The notes under the pieces were generated by a model, which was given only the letters and a program-made list of their open reading frames with translations, ran no database searches and was not told where the DNA came from. From positions 64,501-128,500 of the forward strand of contig CAJNDS010002777.1 in NCBI GenBank assembly GCA_905221605.1: a DNA stretch of 64,000 nt, written 5' to 3'. Every line of letters begins with the position of its first letter. Within the stretch, counting starts at the first letter, position 1. A program made the translations under genes and the position numbers. Below are positions 11,196 through 21,687 of this stretch, piece after piece. Origin of the DNA: Symbiodinium natans. Taxonomy: Eukaryota > Sar > Dinophyceae > Suessiales > Symbiodiniaceae.

Positions 11196-11236
11196 GCTCA
11201 CGGCACTGGACGACTGGCCGCTTCGCCTGGATCGGG
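11196..11236 (+). CDS. Short orphan exon
   Basis: CGCAGAG/G acceptor, then phase-2 frame LTALDDWPLRLDR to a GT donor before GGTTTAGGG-type repeat. Flanked by CCC-rich and TTTAGGG repeats like other exons. Unidentified. A further possible micro-exon (QHEAFLDS) lies at about 11316-11340. Confidence 0.4.
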
Positions 11237-11663
11237 GTTTGGGTTTAGGGTTTATGGTTCAGGGTTTAGGGCTAGGGTTTAGGGCTTAGGGTTCATGCAC
11301 CCTGGTCGGGATTGCAGCAGCATGAGGCTTTTCTGGACTCCGGGGTTTAGGGGTTATAGCTTGATGTTTCTGGCCCAAACCCCAAATCCAAAACCCTAAA
11401 CCCTAAACCCTGAACCCTAAACCCTAAGCCCAAACCCGAACACCCTAAACCCTCTAGACCCTAGACCCCAAACTGCCAGCGAGTCCAATGTATGCTGGGA
11501 GTGCAAGCACACACACACACACCTCTGTTATGGGTTACCCTAGACAGGAGAGCTTTCCTACAAGAAACAGCCATGAGCAGCAGCATGGCTTGGAAATAAT
11601 ATGACAAGGGAAAGGGTTTGGAAGGACTTGAGATGCTTATGTGGCAGGGCATTATAGTAGGTC

Positions 11664-12045
11664 GCAAGAAGAGTGTCCTTTTATACAAAGTCGACGGGAT
11701 CGGCACGGAAAGAAGTGCTGAGACCCCTAGTTGGCTCTGGATCTAGGGCAAAAGAGGTTCCGAAGGTTGAGTTTGTTGCCGGACGGATCTCTGGTCTCAT
11801 GGGCTGGCTATTGAGGCACGTGAATTCTTCTGGGAGCAACAGAGTGTACGAGCTTGCAGAAGATGATGGCATTGTCGTGATGTACGGTCTGAAGTCTGGC
11901 TTCATTGACTACAACCAAGCTTGTGGACTACTTCTGTCAGGGCAAGGATCCGGAAGAGTGCTACTGGCTTGGGAAGGACACTTCCAACTCTGACAACACC
12001 AGGAAGATGTTGTGGACCACTGAACGCGATCCAAGGTATCGGAGG
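11664..12045 (+). pseudogene. Long open island with frame switches, unidentified
   Basis: An intronless island. From 11673 one frame stays open for ~106 codons (contains GRISGLMGWLLRHVNSSGSN and DDGIVVMYGLKSGFIDYNQ). From 11923 a different frame becomes the protein-like one (LVDYFCQGKDPEECYWLGKD, then TRKMLWTTERDPRYRR) to an AGGG/GTTTGA-like donor at about 12045. At 11669-11750 a third frame (KKSVLLYKVDGIGTERSAE) also looks coding. This is best explained by two indels in a decayed gene or by assembly errors; an intact exon with one spurious shift is also possible. I recognise no family. Confidence 0.45.
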
Positions 12046-12149
12046 GTTTGAGTTTAGGGTTTAGGGTTTAGGGTTTAGGATTTAGGGTTTAGGGTTTGGG
12101 GTTTGGGGTTTAGGGTTTAGGGTTTAGGGATCTACCGTGCAAATCTCGG

Positions 12150-15100
12150 AGGTTCGGCGAGTTCGGGAGTGCAGAAACCTATGAACCCACGAGCCGATTG
12201 GGAGTTGAGGGTTTAGGGTTTCGGGGTTTAGGGTTTCGGGGTTTCGGGTTTCGGGTTTCGGGTTTAGGGCTTCGGGTTTAGGGTTTAGGGTTTCGGGTTT
12301 CGGGTTCAGGGCTTAGGGGCTCCGGGACTCCGGGGTAGAGGGTTCAAAGTTAGGGGTTTAGGGAGTCAGGGGTGCCTAAACCCTAAACCCTAAACCCAAC
12401 TTTGACTTTTTTTTTGTAGGGCGTCGTGGGTTTTATCGGGCTTGGGGCTTTGTAGATGTTGTAGGGTTTATGGGTTCGTAGGCTTACTTTAATGGGTTTG
12501 TAGGGCTCATTTGAACTTGGTGGAACCCCCAAACCCGAGACCCTAAACCCCAAAGAGGGCTTAGGGTTGAGGGTTGCAGCCCTAGACCCCAAACCCCAAA
12601 CCCCAAAACCCCAAAACCCCAAAACCCCAAACCCTAAACCCTAAACCCGAAACCCGAAACCCAAAACCCTAAACCCTAAACCCTAAACCCCAAACCCCAA
12701 ACCCTAAACCCTAAACCCCAAACACGGAAGCTTTGGCTCTTGAGCCCGGGGCGCTCTGAGGTGGAGGTGGCCAGGCTCGGCGTTCCCATCGTGGAGGTGC
12801 CAGCTGGGCTGGTAGTTGCAAGGCATGGGGTTTAGGGGTATAGGGTTTGGGGTTTGAGGTTTAGGGTTTAGGGTTTCGGGTTTAGGGTTTAGGGTTTCGG
12901 GTTTTGGGTTTGGGGGTTAGGGTTTGGGGTTTAGGGGTTGGGGTTTAGGGTTTAGGGTTTAGGGTTTCGGGTTTCGGGTTTAGGGTCTGGGGTTTGGGGT
13001 TTAGGGGCGGGTCTTGAGCCTTCAGCCCTGAGTCCTAAATCCATCAACCCTCTGCACTCAGGCTTTCATAGGGTTTAGGGTTTAGGGTTTAGGGTTTAGG
13101 GTTTGGGCAGGGTTTGTGTGGTAAGGCTCGGGGTGAAAGTTTAGGGTTTGGGGTTCAGGGTTAAGCGTATTCCCCCCGGGACCCTTCAATCGCTCACACA
13201 CACACAAAGTCCTCAACCCTGAACCCTCATCTAGAACCCGGGACCCTAGAACCCTAGAGCCCTGGATGCAACCCAAGAACCCTAGAACCCTAGAGCCCTA
13301 GAACCCCAATTCGTGTTGCAGAGCACTTGTCTACGCCTTTCAGACAGAGGCAAACATCACAGCCGCGATCAAAAGCAAGTCCTTCACGCTTGACGTTCGG
13401 CGACAGTTTTTCTCCTACTGTACCGAGTGCACTGGCAATTGCACAAAGTCGTGGAGGCACGACTTCCGCTGCGCAGAGGGCTTCACTGAGTACACAGTCC
13501 ATGTGCGCGGCAGAACCCTGAGAACCCGAGAGCCCTTCAACCTAGAACGCCAGAAGATTGAGAAACCCAGAACTTGACATGTTCCCCCTTAGACGAACAG
13601 TCCTTAATGGGGATGTTCAAGTACCCCCTACCTATCAAGACTGTTAGTATAGGGTGGAACATCCCTGAACCCTAAGCTCTAAACCTTAAACCCTTTTCAG
13701 CCCTACACCCTAAACCCTAAACCCTAAACCCTAAACCCTGAACTCCAAACCTTAACCCGAAACCCCAAACCCTAAATCCTAAACCCTAAACTCTGAACCC
13801 TGATTCCTAAACCCTAAACCCCCCAAACCTTTCTCATCCCAACCCAGAGGTCCCGGAAAACCTCGAACCCAAATTACACCCCCCACAAACCCAGAACCCT
13901 AAACCCTAAACCCTGAACCCTAAACCCGAAACGCTAAACCCCAGAACCCTAACCACAGGTCTCGCTGGTCACGCGCTGCTGCCAGAGCTGCGTGGCAGGG
14001 GCCCAAATCTCGGCCCGGGGCCCAGGAATTTCGGGTTAGGGTTTCGGGTTTAGGTTTTAGGGTTTAGGGTTTTGGGTTCAGGGTTTAGGGTTTAGCGTTT
14101 TGGGTTTAGGGTTTAGGGTTTTGGGATCTTAGGTGGGGGGTGGGGTTGAGGAATCTCTTATAGACCCCAATACCCAAAATCCTAAGCCCCAAGCCCCTTC
14201 CTACACAAAATAGTGCCTTTCTACACCCCAAACCCGAAACCCTCAACCCTAAACCCTAAACCCTAAACCCTACACCCTACACCCTACACCCTAAACCCTA
14301 AACCCTAAACCCTAAACCCAAAATCCTAAACCCTCAGCCGCAAGCTTTTTTTCACGTTTGTTTTTGCTTCCTGCGTAGGGTTGCAGGGCCTGTGAAAGCT
14401 TAGGGCTCGGGGTTAGCCGTTGTTTTTCGCTCTCTCAGCCCGAAACGCCAAGCCTTAAAACTGTGACCCCGAAAATCCTGAACCGTGAAGCTTGCAAACC
14501 TCAAAATTCCCAAACCCCTCAACCATTAGGCCTAAGGCCCTAAACCCTGTAGCACTTAGCCCCAAGCCCTAAGCCCTAAACCCTAAACCCCAAACCCCAA
14601 ATCCCAAACCCTAAACCCTAAACCCTAAACCCTAAACCCTAAACACTAAACCCTACAAAAAAACCCCTTGTAGGAGGCCTTCCTGCCCGAGCCCTGACGC
14701 AGGTAGATGGCCAGGTCTTCGGCCGAACCGAAGCTGCTTTGCTTGGGTTAGGGTTTAGGGTTTAGGGTTTAGGGTTTAGGGTTTAGGGTTTAGGGTTTAG
14801 GGTTTAGGGTTTAGGGTTTAGGGTTTAGGGTTTAGGGCTTAGGGTTTAGGGTTTAGGGTTTAGGGTTTAGGGTTTAGGGCTTAGGTCTTAGGGTTTAGGG
14901 TTTAGGGTTTAGGGCTTAGGGTTTAGGGTTTAGGGTTTAGGGGCTTAGGGGCTTAAGGGCTTAAGGGCTTAGGGCTTAGGGCTTAGGGTTGAGGGTTTAG
15001 GGTTTAGGGCTTAGGGTTTAGGGTTTAGGGGCTTTGAGGGTTGTATGGGGTTGCGGGCGTTTAGGACTTTAGGTATGGAGTATTTTGGGGTTGCCGGGGT

Positions 15101-15408
15101 TTTTTTTAGGTAGTGTTAGCTAGGGCGAAGGTCTTTTTTCGTGGTGAGACCTATAGCCGTAAACCCTCAACCCCCAAATTCCCTAAACCCTAAACACCCT
15201 AAGCCCAAAACACCCCTAAGCCCTAAGCCCTAAGCCCTAAGCCCTAAACACCCCTAAGCCCTAAGCCTAAGCCCTAAGCCCTGAGCCCTAAACCCTAAAC
15301 CCTAAGCCCTAAGCCCTAAGCCCTAAACCCTAAACGCCCTAAGCCCTAAGCCCCCGGCCTGAGGCCGCCGGTGTGGTCAGCTGCGGCGTTCGCATGGGCG
15401 AGTGGCTG
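12150..15408 (+). CDS. Multi-exon gene with a Cys-rich segment, unidentified
   Basis: Exons that join in phase: 12150-12201 (FGEFGSAETYEPTSRLG), 12761-12822 (VEVARLGVPIVEVPAGLVVA), 13322-13496 (ALVYAFQTEANITAAIKSKS, then FFSYCTECTGNCTKSW and RCAEGFTEYT), about 13959-13994 (VSLVTRCCQSCV), 14674-14732 (GLPARALTQVDGQVFGRTE) and 15364-about 15408 (AAGVVSCGVRMGEW). Donors are GT, GC, GT, uncertain, GC. Clustered Cys in exons 3-4 suggest a disulfide-rich or metal-binding part. No signal peptide or family is recognisable; first and last exons are unknown. At four junctions the intron's first bases echo the downstream exon start. The 13322 frame stays open past 13496 to a TGA near 13575, so read-through cannot be excluded. 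Confidence 0.6.
13577..13666. mobile_element. MITE-like inverted-repeat element, family A copy
   Basis: Ends CATGTTCCCCCTTAGACGAA and ATAGGGTGGAACATCCC are inverted copies of each other, with internal CAGTCCTTAAT opposite a degenerate ACTGTTAGTA arm. Same family as 16331-16413, 29424-29468, 33217-33314, 56208-56312 and 61064-61160. No coding capacity; a non-autonomous element or hairpin repeat. Confidence 0.7.
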
Positions 15409-16330
15409 CCTCTATGGGGAACCCAAGCCCTAAAACCTAAACTCTAAACCCTAAACCCTAAACCCTAAACCCTAAACCCTAAACCCTAAACCCTAAACCC
15501 TAAACCCTAAACCCTAAACACTAAACCCTAAACCCTAAACCCCAAACCCCAAACCCTAAAACCCAACACCCTACATTCTGTTCCTTCTGCGCCTTTCTGC
15601 CAAGTTTCGGGCCAGGTTGTCCCATTCTTTCTGAGTTTTGGACCTAGAACTAACCCTAGCGCCCAGAAACCGTGGGTTTAGGGTTTCGGGTTTAGGGTTT
15701 AGGGTTTAGGGCTTAGGAATTTAGGTTTAGGAATTAGGGTTTAGGGGTTGAGGGTGTCTGTTGCGTGAACGCTAGATCCAACCCAATCCACAGACTGAAA
15801 TGCCCCTTACTTGAATATTCCCCTAGACTTTCCTTTATTCCAATGCGGTTTAAGCAAAGCTTCCTCAGTCAAAGACATTCGTGCATCATGACCCTCCCGT
15901 GATTAAAGGAACGATTCCTTCATTCCTCATGCCCTAAACCCTAAACCCGAAACCCTAAACCCTAAACCCGAAACCCTAAACCCCAAACCCTAAACCCTAA
16001 ACCCCAAACCCTAAACCCTAAACCGTGGAACTCCAGGCCTTTTAAATCAAGAACTTCTCAGTTGAGGGTTGTTGATGGAATGTGTTGGAAAGACTTGGAA
16101 TTAAGTTCCCACCTTGCTTAGGGTGTGGGGACTGCAAGGGTTTTAGGGTTGAACTTAAGGGTTTCGGGTGTTTTGTTTGATTTCGGGTTTCAGGGTTTAG
16201 GGGTTCAGGATGTAAGGTTTAGGGGTTTTGGAATGAAGGGTTTAGGACGGATTCCAGGGTTTAAGTTTGTTGGGTTCGCACAGGGTGTTTCGTTTCAAGG
16301 AGTTTAAGGTTCAAGAGGTTTAAGGTCGAG

Positions 16331-16413
16331 ATGTACTCACAATCCTTGATAGGGATTATAAGGGGGTACTATAGTCCTTTTGAAGGGCTGTTAGTATACG
16401 GGGGAACATCCCA
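16331..16413. mobile_element. MITE-like element, family A copy, left end decayed
   Basis: The right arm GTTAGTATACGGGGGAACATCCC matches the family A end closely. The left arm is reduced to ATGTACTCACAATCCTTGATAG. The core AGGGATTATAAGGGGGTACTATAGTCC matches the copy at 56208. Confidence 0.65.
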
Positions 16414-16927
16414 AGGTTTAAGGTTGTGGGTTCAGAGTTTAGTGACAACGCTGCCACGAGGGCCAAGCCAAGGCATGTTGCAGCCCTGGGATGAGAAGAA
16501 AGATTCGTTTGAGGGTAGCCCTAAAACCCTAAACCCGAAGCCCTAAAACCCTAAACCCTAAACCCTAACCTAAACCCTAAACCCTAAACCCTAAACCCTA
16601 AACCCTAAACCCTAAACCTTGAACCTTAAACCCTAAACCCAATACCCTAAACCCTGGCATGCCTCAACCACCTAAGCTCCTAAGGGCGCAAACCCTCCGT
16701 CCAAGAAGCCCGGTCAGCCCTAGTTTTGGTTTTAGGGTTTAGGGCTTTTGGTTTAGGGACCAGGGTTTGGGATGAACTCTAACTCCCTGAAGCCCGAAAG
16801 CCCTAACCCTTAAGCCACGAAGCCCAAGAAGCCCAAAATGCCCTAAAGCACGAAGTCCTCAAAAGGCCTAAACGCTTAAAACCCCGCCCCCTGAACCCAA
16901 AAAACCCTAAAACACACTAAGGTGCCC

Positions 16928-17041
16928 ACTTGGAAGCTCTTTTGACTCAGTAAGTCTGCCTAGTACCCCCCAGAAACCCTTTAACAATCCCCAGAACCCA
17001 ACTTACTGACCCTTCTTACTTAGACAAAAGAGCTTCCAAGT
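16928..17041. mobile_element. MITE-like element, family B, 17 bp perfect inverted ends
   Basis: Starts ACTTGGAAGCTCTTTTG and ends CAAAAGAGCTTCCAAGT, an exact 17-base inverted repeat. The similarity continues inward (ACTCAGTAAG opposite CTTACTTAG). A related fragment with CTACTAAGTCAAGAAGGGGC lies at 17109-17138 and a diverged copy at 56654-56790. No open frame inside. Confidence 0.8.
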
Positions 17042-17348
17042 AGCCCTAAACCCCAAACCCTAAACCCTGAACCCTGAACCCTAAACTCCAAAACCCCAAA
17101 CCAAAAACCCCACCTACTAAGTCAAGAAGGGGCTTCCAAGCCATGGCGTGTCTCCAGCCATGGCATGGGGTCCCCCTCCCCGGCGACTGCCGACAAGGCA
17201 GAGTTGGGGGCGGGGTGGGTGGGGAGGGGGGGTGGGGGGGGGGGAGTGTAGGGTTTAGGGTTTAGGGTTAAGGGTTTAGGGTTTAGGGCTGAGGGTTTAG
17301 GGTTTAGGGCTGAGTGTTTAGGGTTTAGGGCTTAGGGTTTAGGGTTTA

Positions 17349-18013
17349 GTGTTTAGGGCTGCAGGGCAAAAGTCTTGGCGCATGGGTGGTGTGCTGTTGG
17401 GTTCAGGGGTGAGCAAAGCTCTAGCACACCGACGAAGCGCGTGGGACGCGTGCACAAAGATCGACCAAGCATTGCGGCAAAACGACGCAATTGCCCACTT
17501 GCCTTCCATACTTGGATTTGCCCGCAGCATCGTGATGTCTGGACAAGATGGAGCACTTGAACTGCGCTTCGTGATTGAAATTGTCCGAAACCGCATGGTT
17601 GTATCTAACACGCTGATATCCATGCTCTAAGCCGAGCTTGAGCAGTTCGTTTCAGACTTCATTCGCTTTGCACCAGAGCTTGCCTTCTTAGTTACAACCG
17701 GCAGTGCTTTCGAAAGGCATGGCTTAATGCCTGAGCGTAGCGGGAGGCAGCAGTATCTGGTAATTTTGCAAGGTTTGCAGGCAGGCTTGCGACCAGTTGT
17801 CCCGCACATCTTAATGCACCAGAGGCAGCTGCCAACAAAAAATCCGCTCAGTACATGGCTTTGTGGCTTTGGTTCAATTCAGAGTTGGAGGACATGCCAT
17901 CCTCCCACTTTTCGTTGCGTCTGCATGCAAGAACGGGGTGCAGGGGCCATGCTTTTGTTGAGGTTGTCCATAAAGCATGGGCGCGCCCGCAAATGGGAGG
18001 CACCCCACCCTAA
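17349..18013 (+). pseudogene. Decayed intronless gene, in-frame stop and frameshift
   Basis: From 17349 an open frame runs to TAA at 17628 and then continues without pause in the same frame (AELEQFVSDFIRFAPELAFL, GSAFERHGLMPERSGRQQYL) to about 17835. There the protein-like frame shifts by one (SAQYMALWLWFNSELEDMPS, then VEVVHKAWARPQMGGTPP) and ends at TAA 18011. So ~220 codons are interrupted by one nonsense codon and one frameshift. It lacks introns while neighbouring genes are split every ~60 nt, which suggests a retroposed copy. No spliced-leader relic is seen upstream. Family not recognised. Confidence 0.6.
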
Positions 18014-18153
18014 CTTGCGGCAATCAAGCCAGTACCCTAAAACCCTAAACCCTAAACCCTAAACCCCAAACCCTAAACCCTAAACCCTAAACCCTAAACC
18101 CTAAACCCTAAACCGAATCCGAGAGCCCCAAAACTGCAACACGCTTTTTCCAG

Positions 18154-18228
18154 GTCGCGGCAAAGGCCTGCCTCGGCCGGGCCTGTGCGCAGGCATCGCC
18201 TCGAGCTGTTCCTAATGAGCTAGTTGTG
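18154..18228 (+). CDS. Orphan exon, 25 codons
   Basis: A textbook TTTTTCCAG/GTC acceptor, 75 nt open in phase 0 (VAAKACLGRACAQASPRAVP then NELVV) and GT donor GTG/GTTTAG formed by the first TTTAGGG unit of the intron. Could follow 15364-15408, but the junction is not certain. Confidence 0.55.
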
Positions 18229-18945
18229 GTTTAGGGTTTAGGGTTTAGGGTTTAGGGTTTAGGGTTTAGGGCTCAGGGGCTTAGGGCTTCGGACTTAGGG
18301 CGTAGGGCTTCGGACTTAGGGTTGAATTAGGGTTTAGGGGTTGCTAGTATGAAAGTCCAGGGGCTCGAAAGATACTATTTTCATTATGCTTCGAAAAAGC
18401 TTTTGAGAAGTTTTTTTTGCCGCAAAGTTGGGGGCTCTGGGGCTTGGGGGGGTTTAGGGTTCAGGAGCTCCGGGTTAAGGGTTCAGGGGTTTAGGGCTTG
18501 CTGTTTAAGGGTTTAGGTGTTTGGGCCTTAGGGCTTAGATTTCAGAACCTTAAGCCCCTAGACCCTAGACCCTGGACCCTAAACCCTAAACCCTAAACCC
18601 TAAACTCCGGGGTTGAGGATGTAAAGGTGTTCTCGAAGAGGACGCGAAGATGGCGGGAAGCGCCCCAGGGGTTCGGTTAGCTTCCCTCGGCGTGTGGTCT
18701 TGGCCCTTACAGATCCTTGGAGTTTAGGGTTTAGGGTCTGGGGTTTAGAGTTTAGGGTTTAAGCCGAAACTCGAAGAAGCCCCCACGACCCTAAACCCTA
18801 AGCTGTGAACCCTAAGCCCTAAACCCCCATGACCCCAAACCCTAAACTCTGAACCCTAAAGCCTACACCCCCATGACCCCAAACCCCGATGAATATATAG
18901 GCAGATCTATTAGTATCATGCGTTGTACGTACTTCTGGTCGCCAG

Positions 18946-19011
18946 GAGCTGGGGTAGCTTCCTGGACCCCTCTGACAGCGAGGAGGCAGGTTTCGTTCAG
19001 GGCACGAGGAG
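18946..19011 (+). CDS. Orphan exon, 22 codons
   Basis: CGCCAG/G acceptor, then SWGSFLDPSDSEEAGFVQGT and RR to a GC donor AG/GCTTTAG. An alternative internal donor before GTTTCG exists, and the next exon starts with the same GTTTCG. Unidentified. Confidence 0.5.
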
Positions 19012-19271
19012 GCTTTAGGGTTTCGGGTTTAGGGTTTAGGATTTTAGGGTTTTAGGGCTTTCGGGTTTTAGGGTTTTAGGGTTTTAGGGTTTTAGGGTTT
19101 AGGGGTTAGAAGACTTGGATGTGTCTATTAGATATGTGCAAAAAGAGAGCATCCACAGCAGTGTTCCGCAAAAGGAATGCATTCTAGGCACCTTGGCGGG
19201 TTTAGGGTTTAGGGTTTAGGGTTTAGGGTTTAGGGTTTGCTGTGATAGGGCGTAGATGCTGTGAAGGTTAG

Positions 19272-19463
19272 GTTTCGGAACAAGCTCGAAAGCTTCGTGA
19301 GGTGCTGAAGAGCAGCTTTGGCCCGATTGTGGAGGGCCATCTAAACACTTTTCTCCCACCCCACGCCGTCCAAAGGCGGCAAAGCCACCCAAACCTATCC
19401 CTTTTCGGGTTTAGGCCTAAACTCAGACGACAGTCCACTCTTCAAAACTTTGATGTTGGTTGA
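19272..19463 (+). CDS. Orphan exon or last exon with charged helix
   Basis: After GGTTAG/G the frame reads VSEQARKLREVLKSSFGPIV then EGHLNTFLPPHAVQRRQ and stays open to TGA at 19461-19463. The first 20 residues look amphipathic. The part after about 19385 runs through repeat-like sequence, so an earlier donor is possible. Unidentified. Confidence 0.5.
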   Translation, partial: VSEQARKLREVLKSSFGPIVEGHLNTFLPPHAVQRRQSHPNLSLFGFRPKLRRQSTLQNFDVG

Positions 19464-20941
19464 ATCCGAGAGTCAAGGGTGCCAGCAAGGTCTCGAAGGT
19501 AAGATAGAGGCCCCGAAGCCGACCCAGTAGGGCAGGGTCAGGAGGGGGGCCGGGCGGGGCACAAACAGGAGAGGGCAGGGGCCAGGGGGGCCACAGGGGG
19601 GCCAGCGGCCAGGAAAGCCAGGGGGGCCAGGCCAGGGGGGCCAGGTCAAAAGCGGCAGGGGGACAAAGCAGGCAGAAAAACTGATTTTTGAGCACCCACC
19701 CTGCCTGGGTCGGCCTGGGTCGGCCTGAGGCCCCCTGGTCCCTGAGCACGCTGCGGCGAAGGGTCCGGGTCCTCCTGACCTAGTGGGGGGGCCCAGGGTC
19801 AGGGGGGTGGGGTTTTCATTTTAAGGGACCTACTGGTCCCCAAAAGAGAACGTGTTCCGGAACCGGGCCCATCACGACCCCCATGCTGTGGGAGGCGGGC
19901 GAGCGACCTGGGTCGGCTTGTGCCATCGAGGTCAAAGGGCTTAAGCGCCGCCCCCCAACGTAGGGGGGCGGTAGGCCCTGAGTTTAGGGTTTAGGGTTTA
20001 GGCTTTAGGGTTTAGGGTTTAGGGTTTAGGGTTTAGGGTTTAGGGTTTAGGGCAAGAAAAACATATGTTGGAAGCGGTGATGTCGAGACGCACGGTCGTA
20101 AGATTTGATGACGTTCAGCGGCCCTGGCTTCTCACCAAACCCTAAACCCCAAAAGCCTAACGCCCTAAAACCCTGAAACCCTAAAGCCCCCTAAAACCCA
20201 TACAGCCCTGGAACCCTAACACCCTAAAAACCCTCCAAAAAATAGGAAACATCCTCTAGAACCCACAACTTGAAACCCTCAACCCTTGAAACTCTTCAAA
20301 CCCGTCAGACCCTTGAAACCCTTGAAACCCTTGGTATTTGGAGCTTAGGGAAAATTCGGAGTTGTAAGGATTTAGGGTTTAGGGTTTAATTTGGGGTTTA
20401 GGGATTGGGCTTATTGGGCTTTAGGGTTTAAGGGTTTGGGGTTCGGGGTTCGGGGTTGGAAAGAGGAGGTTCAGTGTCCAGATATAAAGCAGAATAACAT
20501 GGTTTGAAGGAGGAGTCGAAGAGTTTAGGGCTCAGGCTAGAGGGCCAGAAGCTGGCCCGGCACAACACCACCCCAATTCCCTAAACGCTAAGTGCTTCCA
20601 TCCCTCCTCGCCTTTTGAACCCTAAACCCTAAACCCTAAACCCTAAACCCTAAACCCTAAACCCTAAACCCTAAACCCTAAACCCTAAACCCTAAACCCT
20701 AAACCCTAAACCCTAAACCCTAAACCCTAAACCCTAACCCGAAACCCTAAACCCTAAACCCTAAACCCTAAACCCTAAACCCTAAACCCTAAACCCTAAA
20801 CCCTAAACCCTAAACCCTAAACCCTAAACCCTAAACCCTAAACCCTAAACCCTAAACCCTAAACCCTAAACCCTAAGCCCTAAACCTGAAGTTCTAAACC
20901 CGAAGCCCGAAACCCTAAGCTCCAAACCATGAACCTCCCAG
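19464..20941. other. No clear gene: G-rich GGGGCC tract and long CCCTAAA array
   Basis: 19480-19970 is G-rich with repeated CAGGGGGGCCA phrases and inverted CCTGGGTCGGCCTG units. 19983-20055 is TTTAGGG. 20055-20130 is an island where a minus-strand frame reads GPLNVIKSYDRASRHHRF, a possible opposite-strand exon I do not accept without support. 20516-20597 repeats at 35684-35765. 20625-20880 is an almost pure CCCTAAA array of about 35 units. Confidence 0.6.
20516..20597. repeat. Dispersed ~80 bp repeat, copy 1 of 2
   Basis: Contains TAGGGCTCAGGCTAGAGGGC, CAGAAGCTGGCCCGGCACAA and a CTAAACGCTAAGTGCT end; the same order recurs at 35684-35765 with few changes. No coding frame; origin unknown. Confidence 0.75.
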
Positions 20942-21054
20942 GGCTTTGCAGCCTCTGCATGTGCCACCCGCCCGCATCGCAGGAGACTTCCGGCCCACCG
21001 CAGTCAGGTGGGAGCGATGACACCATGAACCCCGATCCTTTCAAGCTACAGTAG
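20942..21054 (+). CDS. Probable last exon ending TAG
   Basis: CTCCCAG/G acceptor; frame reads LCSLCMCHPPASQETSGPPQ, then SGGSDDTMNPDPFKLQ and TAG at 21052. Short Cys-rich start with a polar, Ser/Gly/Pro-rich tail. Another frame is open to about 21027 (ALQPLHVPPARIAGDFRPTA), so the frame is not certain. Confidence 0.45.
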
Positions 21055-21379
21055 ACATCCTGTAGAGCCCTAAACCCTAAACCCTAAACCCTAGCCCTAA
21101 ACCCCAAACCCCAAACCCTAAACCCTAAACCCTAGCCCTAAACCCCAAACCCTCAACCCTCATTCCTGGACGCCTAGACCCCCACCGTCAACACCTACTG
21201 CTCAGTGCGTCTTGACGCTCGGGGGCGCTGAAGTCTGAAACGGGCTCATGCCCTAAACCCTAAACCCTAAACCCTAAACCCTAAACCCTAAACCCTAAAC
21301 CCGAAACCCCGAAAGCCCAACAAACCATAAGTGCTTCGGATACATTGGCGTTCTCCTGAAACAAAGTGATTGCCTGAGT

Positions 21380-21440
21380 GAGTGCACTTTACACTTTTTG
21401 GGATACTATAACCCCCTATAGAACTGAAAGTGTGCACTTG
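21380..21440. repeat. Short inverted repeat (AAGTGCAC/GTGCACTT type)
   Basis: AGTGCACTTTACACTTT faces GAAAGTGTGCACTTG across about 25 bases holding GATACTATAACCCCCTATAG. It could be a small MITE or a hairpin. Flanked by CCCTAAA arrays. Confidence 0.5.
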
Positions 21441-21687
21441 TTTGGGGCTTATGACCTCCTAAACCCTAAACCCTAAACCCTAAACCCTAAGCCCTAAGCC
21501 CTAAACCTAAACCCTAAACCCTAAACCCTAAACCCTAAACCCTAAACCCTAAACCCTAAACCCTAAACCCTAAACCCTAAACCCTAAACCCTAAACCCTA
21601 AACCCTAAACCCTAAACCCTAAACCCTAAACCCTGAACCCGAAGAAAGGGTTTCTCAATGTTTGGGGGTTTAGGGGCGTGCTCTGAG

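Larger units (their letters stand above)
15409..17348. other. No clear gene: repeats and two inverted-repeat elements
   Basis: CCCTAAA array at 15440-15560, unique AT-richer sequence at 15745-15935 with no protein-like frame, CCCTAAA/CCCGAAA at 15935-16025, repeat-derived frames at 16125-16310, elements at 16331-16413 (family A) and 16928-17041 (family B), and a G-rich tract at 17200-17250. I support no exon here. Confidence 0.6.

Noticed and set aside
14660-14745. Minus-strand exon reading SAEDLAIYLRQGSGRKASYK
   Set aside because: Attractive alone, but the plus-strand reading (GLPARALTQVDGQVFGRTE) has AG/G and GC sites and joins the next exon in phase, so the minus reading is taken as a shadow.
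20055-20130. Minus-strand exon reading GPLNVIKSYDRASRHHRF
   Set aside because: No neighbouring minus-strand exons or clear splice sites; all confirmed genes are on the plus strand.
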